Assembly (NCBI GenBank): GCA_943367715.1 | Contig: CALRJY020000028.1 | Span: 19,146-83,145 of the forward strand | DNA: 64,000 nucleotides | Direction: 5' to 3' | DNA from: JAEYXS01 sp943367715 | GTDB taxonomy: Bacteria > Verrucomicrobiota > Verrucomicrobiia > Limisphaerales > JAEYXS01 | In this document: piece by piece, positions 8,336 through 17,870 of the stretch | How the letters are laid out: each line of letters begins with the position of its first letter | Numbering within the stretch: the stretch's first letter is position 1 | The notes under the pieces: model-generated | The model's database searches: none | Told to the model about the DNA's origin: nothing | The model's input: the letters and a program-made list of their open reading frames with translations, nothing else | Program-made: the position numbers and the translations under genes

Positions 8336-9340
8336 TCAAGGCAATCTCCGCCAGATCGTGTGTCCCAGCAACACTTCCAGCAACAACAACCCCAACCCCG
8401 GCCACAACAGCCACGGAAACAGTTCCGTGAAATGCTGGTATTGTTTCACCTCGACCTCGGTTTTCTCCAACCGGTCGATCTCGTCGTAAATATTGCGCAA
8501 GGTGTCCAGCTTGTCCGCACGGAAATACTTCCCGCCCGTCATGTTGGCTATCTTGGTCAGTGTCTCCTCGTCGATGTCCACGTTGATGGGTCGGTAACCG
8601 CGCCGCCCAAAGACATCCGTGTAAGGCAACCGCGCCGTCCCGCGTGTGCCCACGCCGATGGCATAGACCTTCACCCCCATCGCCTTCGCCGCCTCGGCCG
8701 CCGTCGAGGGAGAGATCTTCCCCGCCGTGTTTTGACCGTCCGTGATCAAGATGACGATTTTGCTCTTCGATTGCACATCGCGCAGCCGGTTGATCGAAGC
8801 CGTGATGCCCGCCCCAATCGCCGTGCCTTCTTCTTTGATGGTATCCAGAGAAAGCCGTTCGAGCGTGGTCAGCAGAAAATCGTGATCCAGCGACAACGGC
8901 GCCGCGATATAGGCCTGTCCGGAAAAAGCCACCAGACCAATGCGGTCGCTGCCGCGCTTTTCCACAAACTCCTTCAGCACCTGCCGGGAGATGAACAACC
9001 GGTTCACCTGTTCGCCCTTGTAGGAAAATCCCTCATCCTCCGCCGCCATACTGTCCGAAAGGTCGAACGCCACCACGATGTCGATGCCGCTCGCCGAGAT
9101 GCGTGACTCACCCTCCGTCCATTGCGGCCGCGCCAACGCCACCAGGAACAGCACCAGGCTCACCCAGCGCAAGGCTGCCAGCATGATCCGGCCCCAATCC
9201 CGCCGCACCGCATGCACTTCGCCCAGCACGCCGAGCGATGAGAACGTGAACGCCGCCCGACCAGACCGCCGCGCCCGCCACCAGGCCAGCAATGGCAGTG
9301 CCAGCAACAACAGCAAAAACCATGGCTGCGCAAACCTCAT
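8336..9340 (-). CDS. batA: BatA-like von Willebrand A domain protein
   Basis: A 334-residue inner-membrane protein. Two membrane helices flank the N terminus (about 3-20 and 52-70). The VWA domain begins with IDIVVAFDLSDSM, whose DLSDS (93-97) is the metal-ion-dependent adhesion site, and a last helix lies near the C terminus (WLLWPGLGLLLLEVLL). The start at 9340 overlaps the stop of the upstream DUF4381 gene as ATGA; the frame is open eight residues further, but coupling favours the shorter form. BatA is thought to assemble with BatB and BatD at the membrane under control of a MoxR ATPase. Confidence 0.9.
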   Translation of the reverse strand: MRFAQPWFLLLLLALPLLAWWRARRSGRAAFTFSSLGVLGEVHAVRRDWGRIMLAALRWVSLVLFLVALARPQWTEGESRISASGIDIVVAFDLSDSMAAEDEGFSYKGEQVNRLFISRQVLKEFVEKRGSDRIGLVAFSGQAYIAAPLSLDHDFLLTTLERLSLDTIKEEGTAIGAGITASINRLRDVQSKSKIVILITDGQNTAGKISPSTAAEAAKAMGVKVYAIGVGTRGTARLPYTDVFGRRGYRPINVDIDEETLTKIANMTGGKYFRADKLDTLRNIYDEIDRLEKTEVEVKQYQHFTELFPWLLWPGLGLLLLEVLLGHTIWRRLP

Positions 9341-10215
9341 AGGTCTGACCTCCGGGCTTTGCATTGCACCGCTTCCACGAAATAGGTCAACCCCAACACC
9401 ATGATGGCCACGCCCACAGGCTTCGACCAGATGGCCTCAAACATGTACTTGAACGTATGCCAGCCGAATCCCTTCTCACTCACCAACGGTTCCGGCGCAA
9501 AAGCCACATCACTCCACGCGAACATCTCCACCCCCAAGCCCACGATGACCACCGCCGCGATCACACAACGCAGGAATCGCACCCTCAGCACGACATCCGC
9601 CGCCATGGCCGCCGCACGCCTTGCATTCTCCTCCTCGGAATCAATCACGGGCGCAGTCACCATCACAGCCTGCGGTTTCGTTTCATCCACCAGTTGATGC
9701 GCCACGGAATGAAGCTGTTTCAGTTCCGTCTCCGCCGGTTCAAATCTGGCGAATTTCACCAGGTCGCAACGCTCCAGAAAATCCACCAGCGTCTTTTTCT
9801 GTCCCTCGTTCAGACGTGGGCTCTTCTGCAGTTCCAATAAAAACTCCTCCGTCGTGCGCTCTGGAGCCCTGAAACGAAACCGATCTTCCAGATAAACGCG
9901 CACCGCATCGGACACGGTTGAGCAAAACACCTTCGGCTCCATCAAGAGCCGTAACGCCGCATCCAATTGCTGGTGCGCCTTTTGTTCCGGCGAAACACGA
10001 GGCCGCTCGGGCGGACGCGGCGGACGGCTCCTCCACAGCACATACAGTCGCCACACGATGAACCCGCTGATGATCGCTACCACCGTCCACGTCAGCCATT
10101 CCCAGCCCAGCGGCACGTCCACCAGTGGGCGGATGTCACGGATGTCCGCTGCCGCCAGCTCGTTCGTGGCGGTGTCCGGTGTCGGGACGACGACTGCTCC
10201 AGTGCTCTTGATCAT
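9337..10215 (-). CDS. DUF4381-like membrane protein of the Bat operon
   Basis: A 292-residue protein with a membrane helix at about residues 40-63 (WLTWTVVAIISGFIVWRLYVLW), then a cytoplasmic helical domain (QKAHQQLDAALRLLMEP, DAVRVYLEDRFRFRAPERTTEEFLLEL), the pattern of DUF4381 proteins encoded beside DUF58 and BatA genes. Residues 215-292 add two more predicted membrane helices, longer than the simple DUF4381 form. Both ends overlap neighbouring genes by four bases. It is probably a structural or regulatory subunit of the membrane complex. Confidence 0.75.
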   Translation of the reverse strand: MIKSTGAVVVPTPDTATNELAAADIRDIRPLVDVPLGWEWLTWTVVAIISGFIVWRLYVLWRSRPPRPPERPRVSPEQKAHQQLDAALRLLMEPKVFCSTVSDAVRVYLEDRFRFRAPERTTEEFLLELQKSPRLNEGQKKTLVDFLERCDLVKFARFEPAETELKQLHSVAHQLVDETKPQAVMVTAPVIDSEEENARRAAAMAADVVLRVRFLRCVIAAVVIVGLGVEMFAWSDVAFAPEPLVSEKGFGWHTFKYMFEAIWSKPVGVAIMVLGLTYFVEAVQCKARRSDL

Positions 10216-11144
10216 CCGTGACGACGACGTTTCTCGCGGGTTTCAAAGAAGCTGGCCAGCGCCGCCCCATACGCCTCATCCGTGCGCAGGCGAATGGTAT
10301 CGATGCCCAGTGACCGGAAAAATTTCGTGAGCTCGGTCAATTCGCCTTCCTGCCGTTCGCGAAAACGGCTGCGGAAGCCCTCATCATTCGTGTTCACTTC
10401 CAGCACCTCGCCGGACTCGGCATCGCGCAAGGTCAACCGCCCCACCTTGGGCAGTTCCATTTCATGCCGGTCCGTGATCTGCACCGCCACCACATCATGA
10501 CGGCGGTTCGCCTGCCGGATGGCCGCCGTGGCCACCGCGGACAGTTTGCGCTCAGCTCGTGGCTTCGTGATACCCGTGCGATTCTGCTCCAGAAAATCTG
10601 ACACCAGCACGACAATGGCATGACGGCTGACCACTCGATTCAGAAAATCGATCGCATTGCGCAGATCCGTCCCGCGCGATTGGGGCTCGAAGCACAACAC
10701 CTCCCGGATCACCCGCAACACATGACGGCGTCCCTTGCGCGGCGGAATATATTTCTCCACCACATCGCTGAACAGCAGCACGCCCACCTTGTCCTGATTG
10801 CGTATCGCTGAAAACGCGAGCACCGAAGCAATCTCTGCCGCCAAATCCCGTTTCGATTGTCCACCGGAACCGAACCAACCGGACGCACTGACATCCACCA
10901 GCAAAATGACCGTCAGCTCGCGCTCCTCCACGAACTTCTTCACGAAGGGATGGTTCATTCGCGCCGTCACGTTCCAGTCGATGGACCGCACTTCATCGCC
11001 CGGCTGATACTCGCGCACCTCGTCGAAGTTCATCCCCTGCCCCTTGAAGACACTGTGATAATGCCCGGAGAGCGACTCGCTCACCAACCGGCTGGTGCGC
11101 AACTCGATCTGCCGGACCTTCTTCAATATCTCGCGGGGAATCAT
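10212..11144 (-). CDS. DUF58 domain protein
   Basis: A 310-residue cytoplasmic protein. The DUF58 hallmark EVREYQPGDEVRSIDW lies at residues 42-57, and a VWA-like metal site DVSAS at 84-88. DUF58 proteins are nearly always encoded next to MoxR AAA ATPases and are considered their adaptor or substrate-binding partners. Here the moxR gene lies upstream on the same strand, but a toxin-antitoxin pair on the other strand occupies the 576-bp gap. The stop overlaps the next gene by ATGA. Confidence 0.88.
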   Translation of the reverse strand: MIPREILKKVRQIELRTSRLVSESLSGHYHSVFKGQGMNFDEVREYQPGDEVRSIDWNVTARMNHPFVKKFVEERELTVILLVDVSASGWFGSGGQSKRDLAAEIASVLAFSAIRNQDKVGVLLFSDVVEKYIPPRKGRRHVLRVIREVLCFEPQSRGTDLRNAIDFLNRVVSRHAIVVLVSDFLEQNRTGITKPRAERKLSAVATAAIRQANRRHDVVAVQITDRHEMELPKVGRLTLRDAESGEVLEVNTNDEGFRSRFRERQEGELTELTKFFRSLGIDTIRLRTDEAYGAALASFFETREKRRRHG

Positions 11145-11157
11145 GACAGATTACCCC

Positions 11158-11185
11158 TTGTCAGCTTCGCCGGACGGCGTAAATT
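11158..11185 (+). promoter_or_regulatory. Probable promoter of the toxin-antitoxin pair
   Basis: TTGTCA (11158-11163), a 16-base spacer and TAAATT (11180-11185). The -10 ends only 7 bases before the antitoxin ATG and no Shine-Dalgarno sequence is present, so the transcript would be leaderless or nearly so. The site lies just upstream of the DUF58 start on the opposite strand. Confidence 0.5.
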
Positions 11186-11192
11186 AAATGAC

Positions 11193-11423
11193 ATGAGCGC
11201 AGGCGAAATCCTGGAACAAATCCGCAAGCTGCCCAAGGACGAGCAACTGACCGTCTTCGAACATCTGCGTGATGAGTTTACTCCCGGCCACGACGGCCTA
11301 ACCCTCAAAGAGGTTGCCGAACTGGGACGAAGGATCGAAGAACACAAACGCAATCCTGATGACGTTGTTTCTTGGGAAGCGGTAAAAGCGAAAGCCGAAG
11401 CACGTCTGGCCGCCAAGAAATGA
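11193..11423 (+). CDS. Addiction-module antitoxin-like protein
   Basis: A 76-residue protein starting MSAGEILEQIRKLPKDEQLTVFEHL, the pattern of short helical antitoxins of the 'addiction module component' family, with a C-terminal LTLKEVAELGRRIEEH helix and a charged Lys/Ala tail that would wrap the toxin. The stop overlaps the start of a RelE/ParE-like gene by four bases, the normal layout for type II pairs. The frame is open far upstream but overlaps DUF58 there; the ATG at 11193 is supported by the promoter immediately before it. Confidence 0.8.
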   Translation: MSAGEILEQIRKLPKDEQLTVFEHLRDEFTPGHDGLTLKEVAELGRRIEEHKRNPDDVVSWEAVKAKAEARLAAKK

Positions 11424-11716
11424 AGCGTCCCGTTGTCTTCCGGCGAATTGCCGAAAACGAGTTCCTCGACGCGATCGACTGGTATAATGAGGCCAGGGAA
11501 GGTTTGGGTGATGAATTCAAGATTGCGGTTGAAACCATGCTCGCACAAATCAGCCGCCAACCCGAACGTTTCGCTGCCACCCGGCTGGATAGCCGCCGCG
11601 CCGTGATGAGCCGGTTTCCCTACACAATCCATTTCTGGATTGAGCCGGAAAGAATCGTGGTGCTTGCGGTATTTCATGGAGCTAGAGATCCAGAAGATCT
11701 GAAATATCGTTACTAA
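11420..11716 (+). CDS. RelE/ParE-superfamily toxin
   Basis: A 98-residue protein, MKRPVVFRRIAENEFLDAIDWYNE at the N terminus and RFPYTIHFWIEPERIVVLAVFHGARDP at the C terminus, matching the RelE/ParE fold: two N-terminal helices after the first strand, then a C-terminal sheet with a conserved aromatic and a late R/H. RelE members cut mRNA on the ribosome and ParE members poison gyrase; the sequence does not decide which. It is coupled to the antitoxin by an ATGA overlap. The 3' end meets the end of moxR with a 4-base gap. Confidence 0.85.
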   Translation: MKRPVVFRRIAENEFLDAIDWYNEAREGLGDEFKIAVETMLAQISRQPERFAATRLDSRRAVMSRFPYTIHFWIEPERIVVLAVFHGARDPEDLKYRY

Positions 11717-11720
11717 CGGC

Positions 11721-12710
11721 TCACGGCACCGGCAGCTCATCCAGCAGCTTCTGCACGATGATCTCGCTGGTCTTGTCCTCCGCCTCCGCCTCGTATGTCA
11801 CCGTCACGCGATGCCGCAGCACATCCATGGCGATGCTCTTCACATCCTGCGGCGTCACATACCCGCGACCCTTCAGGAAGGCATGCGCCTTGGCGGAGAG
11901 TGTCAGTGCGATGGTCGCACGCGGTGAAGCCCCGAGCTGGATCATCCCCTCCAGGTTGATCTTGTAGTTCTTCGGCTCACGCGTGGCGCAAACGAGGTCC
12001 ACGATGTAATCCTTCACCTTGTCATCGATGTAGATGTCATTGATAACCTGTCGCGCATCGAGGATCTGTTTCGGGCTGACGACGGCTTGCGCGCTCGGCA
12101 ATCCCGAAGTCCGCGCCATCAGGTCCAGAATCTGCCGTTCCTCATCGCGGGAAGGGTAGCCCACTTTGAGCTTCAACATGAACCGGTCCACCTGCGCTTC
12201 GGGCAAGGGATATGTTCCTTCTTGCTCAATCGGGTTCTGCGTGGCCAGCACCAAGAAAGGCTCCTCCAGCGGATACGTCTTGTCTCCGATGGTCACCTGC
12301 CGCTCCTGCATGGCTTCCAGCAGGGCACTTTGCACTTTGGCCGGAGCGCGGTTGATTTCGTCTGCCAGAACAATATTTGCAAAGACCGGCCCCTTCCGCG
12401 TCGTGAAGGCACCAGATTGCGGATTGAAGATCTGCGTGCCGATGACGTCCGCTGGCAGCATGTCTGGCGTGAACTGGAGCCGGGAGAACCGGACGTTCAA
12501 TGAGTTCGCCAATGTTTTCACGGATAGAGTCTTGGCCAGCCCTGGAACACCCTCCAGCAGCACATGTCCATTGGCCAGCAGGCCGATGACCAGCCGCTCC
12601 ACCAGATACTTCTGGCCGACGACCACCCGGTTGATCTCCCCCAGCAAGCCGGGGACAAAAGCCGATGCTTCCTGCACGGCGGCGTTGATCGCGCTAATTC
12701 CTGTACTCAT
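11721..12710 (-). CDS. moxR: MoxR family AAA ATPase
   Basis: A 329-residue AAA+ ATPase. The Walker A motif GVPGLAKT is at 54-61, Walker B VLADEIN at about 114-120, and the sensor region ATQNPIEQEGTYPLPEAQ follows, all characteristic of MoxR. MoxR proteins act as chaperone-like ATPases for VWA-domain partners, here DUF58, BatA and BatB. The start at 12710 (MSTGISAINAA) is preferred to an ATG 32 residues upstream. A possible promoter TTGGAT (12751-12746), 17 bases, TATTTG (12728-12723) precedes it. It is the first gene of the Bat operon, divergent from the histidine kinase gene. Confidence 0.93.
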   Translation of the reverse strand: MSTGISAINAAVQEASAFVPGLLGEINRVVVGQKYLVERLVIGLLANGHVLLEGVPGLAKTLSVKTLANSLNVRFSRLQFTPDMLPADVIGTQIFNPQSGAFTTRKGPVFANIVLADEINRAPAKVQSALLEAMQERQVTIGDKTYPLEEPFLVLATQNPIEQEGTYPLPEAQVDRFMLKLKVGYPSRDEERQILDLMARTSGLPSAQAVVSPKQILDARQVINDIYIDDKVKDYIVDLVCATREPKNYKINLEGMIQLGASPRATIALTLSAKAHAFLKGRGYVTPQDVKSIAMDVLRHRVTVTYEAEAEDKTSEIIVQKLLDELPVP

Positions 12711-12822
12711 GCGTTTTTCAATCAAATACCTGTTCCCAAAAGACAATCCAATACCGGATATGTTCAGAAAAAATTGCCTGAATAGCGAAACCAATCTGGA
12801 ATCCATTTGCCATGCTGCATAA

Positions 12823-15800
12823 ATGACCTATTCTCGCCCCGGTTTTTGGGCTGCTATGTCGCCTGCTCGCAAGTCCATCATTGGGAATCATCTCAGACAG
12901 TTCTGGGCCGCCTATCTGGTATTGGTCATCGCCCTCGCGCCTGCATTCATCGTATCGAGCCGGGTGCAAGAAACGGTGCAGGAGCATGACTTGGCCAGAT
13001 TCCGCTCCCTGGTGCGGGACAATCGCCGGGATATGGAACAGCTCGCCCGGCAGCATTTTCCCGCGCTCCGGGAAACCCGCGGGTTCTTCGAGGCTAGCGA
13101 AGAGGTCCTGCCGGCCGAATGGGACCGTTACTTTGCCAGCATGGACTTGGGGTTGCGCTTCCCGGCCTTCAACGCCATCGGCTTTGCCCAACTCGTTCCC
13201 GTGGCGGAAAAAGAATCCTTTCAGAAGTTACAGCAATCTCAAGGTGCCCCCTCTTTCAAGCTGCCGGAGATCCAAACGGACAATCACTATCCGTTGGTCT
13301 TGCTTTCACCGGAACAGACTTTCCCCATCCACGAACTGGCCTTGGACCTGGCCGCACTTCCCGAAGTGCAATCGGCGATGGAACTGTCCGTGCAGAGCAA
13401 CCGTCCGGAAGCCTCAGCCCCGCTGAAGCTGGCGCTCAAACCGGCTGACCGCCCGGTATCCTGTATCCTCATGGTGCTGCCCGTCTATAAGCACAACCGC
13501 GCTGGAGCCCGGGGTAAGGTGACTGGATATGTCGTCGGCATCATGGAGCTTAACCGTCTCTTCTCCGTGTTACTCGGGAACGCCCAGCGGGACCTGCTGC
13601 ATTTCACCTTCACTGAGGAAGCTCCCGGACAACCGCAGCAGACCCTCTTCACGTCTCTTTCCGCCTCTGATTCTCTCCTCCCTATCGATCCTGCTTTCTC
13701 GGAAGAGCGTCCGTTCAACTTCGCCGGCCACACTTGGACCATGCGTGTGGAAGCCCAACCCGCCTTCTTTGCGAATTCAGAGAGTTATCTGCCTCGTATC
13801 AGCTTGATCGGTGGCCTGCTGATCAGCGCGGCGTTGTTTGGCATCACGTGGAGCCAGGCCCGTGCCCGGGCTTTGGCCGAGCGGCTCTCCGGCAGCCTGG
13901 CGGAAAGTGAAGAACGCTTCCGCCTCGTCAACCGCGCCACCAACGACATCATCTACGATTGGGACGTGGCGAAAGACCGCATCACTTGGAACGAGGCCAT
14001 GTCCCTCAGCTTCAATTACGGCCCCGACAAAATCCAGCCCACCATCCAGTGGTGGGAGGAGAGAGTGCATCCGCTGGACCGCGTCCGCGTAGTGCGTGGA
14101 CTGGAATCTGCCCTGAAAAAAGGCGGTGAATTCTGGGCGGATGAATATCGCTTCCTTCGCGGTGACAACGAGTATGCCACCATCATCGATCGTGGCTACA
14201 TCCTCCGCGATGAGAAAGGTGAGGTCATCCGCATGATCGGCTCCATGATGGATATCTCGGAACGCAAGAAGTCCGAGGAAGCCCGCCACCGTTCCGAGCA
14301 AAAGCTCAAATTGCATTTTGAACAGACTCCCCTGGCTGTGATCGAGTGGGATCTGGGATTTCACGCGCTGGACTGGAATCCCGGCGCGGAAAAAACCTTC
14401 GGTTACACCGCGCAGGAAGCCTTGGGCCGCCACGCCTCGGAACTGATTGTGCCGGAATCCGCCCGTCGCCACGTCAACGAGATCTGGCAAAGCCTCCTGG
14501 TCGCCAATCGGCATGGCCAGCGCAGCACCAACGAGAACTGCACCAAAGACGGCCGGATCATCGTTTGTGACTGGTATAACACGCCGGTGATGGACCGCGA
14601 CGGCAAGGTCATCAGCGTCATCACACTGGCAATGGACGTGACCGAACAGCGCCACGTGGCTGATGCGCTGGAAGAGGAAAAAGAACTCCTCTCCGTCACC
14701 ATGCGCTCCATCGGTGAAGGCGTGATTGCCACGGACACAGCGGAGAATATCGTGCTCCTCAACCGCGTGGCCGAGTACATGCTCGGCTGCCATCAGGGCG
14801 ATGTCCTCGGCCAACCCCTCTCCCGCTGGCTCAAGCTGCAACATCTCAAGTCCGGCGAGATGCTCGAAAGCCCCGTCACCAAAATCCTCCGGGCCAATGG
14901 CCAGGTGGAGTTACACAGCCAGCAAGCCCTGCTCGTGGGTGTTCCGACAGAACGCCGCATCTCCTTTTCCTGCAGTCCCATCTACGGTGGCGACAGCCGT
15001 CTCTTGGGCAGTGTACTGGTCTTCCGTGATGTCACCGATGAGGCCCGCACCGCCGAAGAACTCCTGCGCGCCAGCAAACTGGAATCCTTGGGCATCCTCG
15101 CTGGCGGCATCGCCCATGATTTCAATAACATCCTCACCGTCATCATCGGCAATATCTCCATCGCCAAGATGCAACTGCCCTCCGGCAGCCCCGCGCAAAA
15201 CCGCCTGGATGAAGCGGAAAAAGCCAGCCTGCGCGCTCGCGATTTGACGTTGCAATTGCTCACTTTCGCCAAGGGTGGCGCACCTATCAAACAGACCGCC
15301 TCGATTACCGAGCTGATCAAGGATACGACCGGCTTCGTGCTGCATGGTTCCAAGGTCCAGTGCCACTTTGATCTGGCCCCTGATCTTTGGCCCGTGGAAG
15401 TGGATGAAGGCCAGATCAGCCAGGTGATGGACAATCTGGTCATCAATGCCGTCCAGGCCATGCCCAACGGTGGCCGCATCAACGTCGCCAGCCATAACGT
15501 CACTTTGGACGCCAACTCCGGCATCCACCTGCCCGCCGGCCGTTATGTCCAAGTGTCCGTCCAAGACTCCGGCATCGGGATACCGCCCGATATCTTGCCC
15601 AAGATTTTTGATCCGTATTTCACCACGAAGGCTGCCGGAACTGGACTTGGTCTCGCGACTTCATATTCCATCGTGCGCAACCACAATGGCCTGATGACCG
15701 TGCAGTCGAATGTGGGCGAAGGCACCCTGTTCAAGATCTATCTCCCCGCCTCCGACAAGCCGCTTCGCCAGACCCAGATCGACCTTAGCCCCATGAATAA

Positions 15801-16188
15801 ATGCCAGGGGCGCGTGCTCGTGATGGATGACGATGAACGTATCCGCGACCTGTTGAAGTCCATGATCGAGGCTATCGGCTACGAGGTGGAAACCACCGCC
15901 AACGGAAATGAAGCCGTGAACCGCTATCGCGACGCGATGTCTGCTGGGCAACGCTTCGATGTTTCTATCATGGACCTCACCATTCCCGGAGGCATGGGCG
16001 GCAAGGAAGCGGTGAAATTGATCAAAGAACTTGATCCCAAGGCCAGGGCCATCGTTTCCAGCGGTTACTCCAATGACCCTATCATGGCCAATCACCGCGA
16101 AAACGGATTTGCCGGTGTGCTCTCCAAGCCCTACAAGATACAGGATTTGGCGCGCGTCTTGGAAGTCACCATCAACGAGAAATCCTGA
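12823..16188 (+). CDS. CHASE/PAS hybrid sensor histidine kinase with receiver domain
   Basis: A 1121-residue membrane sensor. A membrane helix at about 28-46 leads into an extracytoplasmic CHASE domain (about 70-300), closed by a second helix at 325-343. Three PAS domains follow (about 360-480, 490-610, 615-740). The dimerization/phosphoacceptor motif GGIAHDFNN carries His765. The ATPase domain has NLVINAVQAMP (N box), DSGIGI and GTGLGLA. A C-terminal receiver (about 995-1117) has MDDDE, phospho-acceptor Asp1051 and Lys1102. The HDFNN signature places it among HisKA kinases like those that use NtrB-type boxes. Met12 is an alternative start. Ligand unknown; no cognate regulator is adjacent. 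Confidence 0.92.
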   Translation: MTYSRPGFWAAMSPARKSIIGNHLRQFWAAYLVLVIALAPAFIVSSRVQETVQEHDLARFRSLVRDNRRDMEQLARQHFPALRETRGFFEASEEVLPAEWDRYFASMDLGLRFPAFNAIGFAQLVPVAEKESFQKLQQSQGAPSFKLPEIQTDNHYPLVLLSPEQTFPIHELALDLAALPEVQSAMELSVQSNRPEASAPLKLALKPADRPVSCILMVLPVYKHNRAGARGKVTGYVVGIMELNRLFSVLLGNAQRDLLHFTFTEEAPGQPQQTLFTSLSASDSLLPIDPAFSEERPFNFAGHTWTMRVEAQPAFFANSESYLPRISLIGGLLISAALFGITWSQARARALAERLSGSLAESEERFRLVNRATNDIIYDWDVAKDRITWNEAMSLSFNYGPDKIQPTIQWWEERVHPLDRVRVVRGLESALKKGGEFWADEYRFLRGDNEYATIIDRGYILRDEKGEVIRMIGSMMDISERKKSEEARHRSEQKLKLHFEQTPLAVIEWDLGFHALDWNPGAEKTFGYTAQEALGRHASELIVPESARRHVNEIWQSLLVANRHGQRSTNENCTKDGRIIVCDWYNTPVMDRDGKVISVITLAMDVTEQRHVADALEEEKELLSVTMRSIGEGVIATDTAENIVLLNRVAEYMLGCHQGDVLGQPLSRWLKLQHLKSGEMLESPVTKILRANGQVELHSQQALLVGVPTERRISFSCSPIYGGDSRLLGSVLVFRDVTDEARTAEELLRASKLESLGILAGGIAHDFNNILTVIIGNISIAKMQLPSGSPAQNRLDEAEKASLRARDLTLQLLTFAKGGAPIKQTASITELIKDTTGFVLHGSKVQCHFDLAPDLWPVEVDEGQISQVMDNLVINAVQAMPNGGRINVASHNVTLDANSGIHLPAGRYVQVSVQDSGIGIPPDILPKIFDPYFTTKAAGTGLGLATSYSIVRNHNGLMTVQSNVGEGTLFKIYLPASDKPLRQTQIDLSPMNKCQGRVLVMDDDERIRDLLKSMIEAIGYEVETTANGNEAVNRYRDAMSAGQRFDVSIMDLTIPGGMGGKEAVKLIKELDPKARAIVSSGYSNDPIMANHRENGFAGVLSKPYKIQDLARVLEVTINEKS

Positions 16189-16207
16189 AGCGCGCGCGGC
16201 GAAAATA

Positions 16208-17143
16208 TTACTCGCAGGCAGCGAACAGTTCCCGCACTTGACTGACATCTGCCTGGATCTGCGCCGTCAGCGCTTCAAAGGACGGAAACCGCTGTTCATC
16301 CCGCAACTTTTGCACGAAGAACAGCTCTAAAGACTGGTTGTAAAGATCGCCCGTGAAATCCAACAGATGCGCTTCTACATGCAAGGTAGGCTTCGGCTCG
16401 CGCAAGGTGGGCCGCAATCCGATATTCACCGCCGCGCGCAACGTCTTCCCGCCCACCAGCGCATGTGCCGCATAGACACCGTTCGGCGGCGTTACGCGTC
16501 CACGCACATCCAGGTTCGCTGTGGGGAAACCCAGTTTGCGACCGACTTGATCACCGGAAACAATGGTTCCCTCCAACGAGTAATCGCGTCCCAGCAATTG
16601 TCCCGCGAGTTGCAGGTTCCCCTGCCTGATGGTCTCGCGGATGCGCGTGCTGCTTACTGCGGCATTGCCCAGCGACACTGCTTCCAATCCATGTGTCGTG
16701 AAACGCAGTTCCTTACCTAAACGGCGGAGCAAGGCCACATCCCCGCTTCGCTTATGGCCGAAGACAAAATTCTCCCCCACACAGATGCTGTGGATGCGGC
16801 CCAAGTCACGGGCCAATCCGCGCACAAAACTCTCGCCGTCTACTTTGCTAAAAGCTTCGTCGAAGGGCAGCAACAACAGCGCATCCGCACCGAGAGCACG
16901 AATGGCTTCCACTCGTTGTTGCTGGTTGTAAATGAGTGCGGGAGCGCGTTCCGGTGCGATCACTTCCGCGGGATGCCGGTCAAAGGTGACAACCAGCGAG
17001 ATGCCTTCCTGCTGCTTGGCATCGAGAATGGTTTGCCGGATGACCTGCTGATGACCCAGATGAACGCCGTCAAAAAAGCCGATAGCCAAAGACACTTTTC
17101 GTCCGCCAGTCTCCAGTTCAGAGGCAGAGCGGATGATCTTCAT
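16208..17143 (-). CDS. ribF: Bifunctional riboflavin kinase / FAD synthetase
   Basis: A 311-residue enzyme that makes FMN from riboflavin and then FAD. The N-terminal adenylyltransferase domain shows GFFDGVHLGHQQVI (22-35) and SSTRIRETIRQG near 170. The C-terminal flavokinase domain has GRKLGFPTANL and NIGLRPT. Length and domain order are standard. It is the last gene of the nusA-infB-rbfA-nrnA-truB-ribF series; the end is convergent with the histidine kinase gene 19 bases away. Confidence 0.96.
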   Translation of the reverse strand: MKIIRSASELETGGRKVSLAIGFFDGVHLGHQQVIRQTILDAKQQEGISLVVTFDRHPAEVIAPERAPALIYNQQQRVEAIRALGADALLLLPFDEAFSKVDGESFVRGLARDLGRIHSICVGENFVFGHKRSGDVALLRRLGKELRFTTHGLEAVSLGNAAVSSTRIRETIRQGNLQLAGQLLGRDYSLEGTIVSGDQVGRKLGFPTANLDVRGRVTPPNGVYAAHALVGGKTLRAAVNIGLRPTLREPKPTLHVEAHLLDFTGDLYNQSLELFFVQKLRDEQRFPSFEALTAQIQADVSQVRELFAACE

Positions 17144-17156
17144 GCAGGAAAATAAA

Positions 17157-17870
17157 TCAGGTGAGCTTAAGGAAAGGAATGACGCGTGCGGCCAATTCCG
17201 CCGGTTTCAATGCGATCAGCTTGTCCAGATGCATGGCGTCTGCCACATCAAATTTGCCGGAAACCGTGCGGCGCAACTTCGTCAGATGCGCCCCGCACCC
17301 CAGCTTCTGTCCCAAGTCATGCACGAGACTGCGGACATACGTTCCCTTCGTGCAGGCGACCTTGAAGGTAGCCAGCGGCTCTTCATACGAAGTGAAGCGA
17401 TACGTGTAGATGTGGATCAAACGCGATTTGCGCTCCACCTCGATGCCTTTGCGCGCGAGCTTGTAGAGCGGCACGCCGTCCTTCTTGATAGCGGAGGCCA
17501 TGGGCGGCACTTGCAGGATGTCACCGATGAAGGATTCCGCTTCCTGGTTTAAAATATCCACGGTCATTGGCGGCACCGGCAGTGAAGCGACCAGTTCCCC
17601 ATCGATGTCGTAACTGTCCGTGGTCTCACCGAACTTGGCCGTGCCCTCATACACCTTGTCATCGGACATCAAGCGTTCGGAAAGCTTGGTGGCCTTGCCC
17701 AAAACGAGGATCAGCAAACCGGTCGCATTCGGGTCCAGCGTGCCGCAATGGCCCACCTTCTTGATATCGAAATAGCGTCGCACCTCATCCACCACATCGT
17801 GTGAGGTCATACCCGCTGGCTTGTCCACCAGCAGTGCGCCGTCCAGCGCATCGAAATTCTGCAAACTCAT
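17157..17870 (-). CDS. truB: tRNA pseudouridine(55) synthase
   Basis: A 237-residue TruB, which isomerises U55 in the T-loop of tRNAs. The catalytic Asp lies in HCGTLDPNATGLL (about residues 42-54), and the family motifs DKPAGMTSHDVV at the N terminus and CTKGTYVRSLVHDLG later are intact. It lacks a C-terminal PUA domain, as in the shorter bacterial forms. Its start overlaps the stop of the DHH phosphoesterase gene by ATGA, and ribF begins 13 bases after its stop. Confidence 0.96.
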   Translation of the reverse strand: MSLQNFDALDGALLVDKPAGMTSHDVVDEVRRYFDIKKVGHCGTLDPNATGLLILVLGKATKLSERLMSDDKVYEGTAKFGETTDSYDIDGELVASLPVPPMTVDILNQEAESFIGDILQVPPMASAIKKDGVPLYKLARKGIEVERKSRLIHIYTYRFTSYEEPLATFKVACTKGTYVRSLVHDLGQKLGCGAHLTKLRRTVSGKFDVADAMHLDKLIALKPAELAARVIPFLKLT

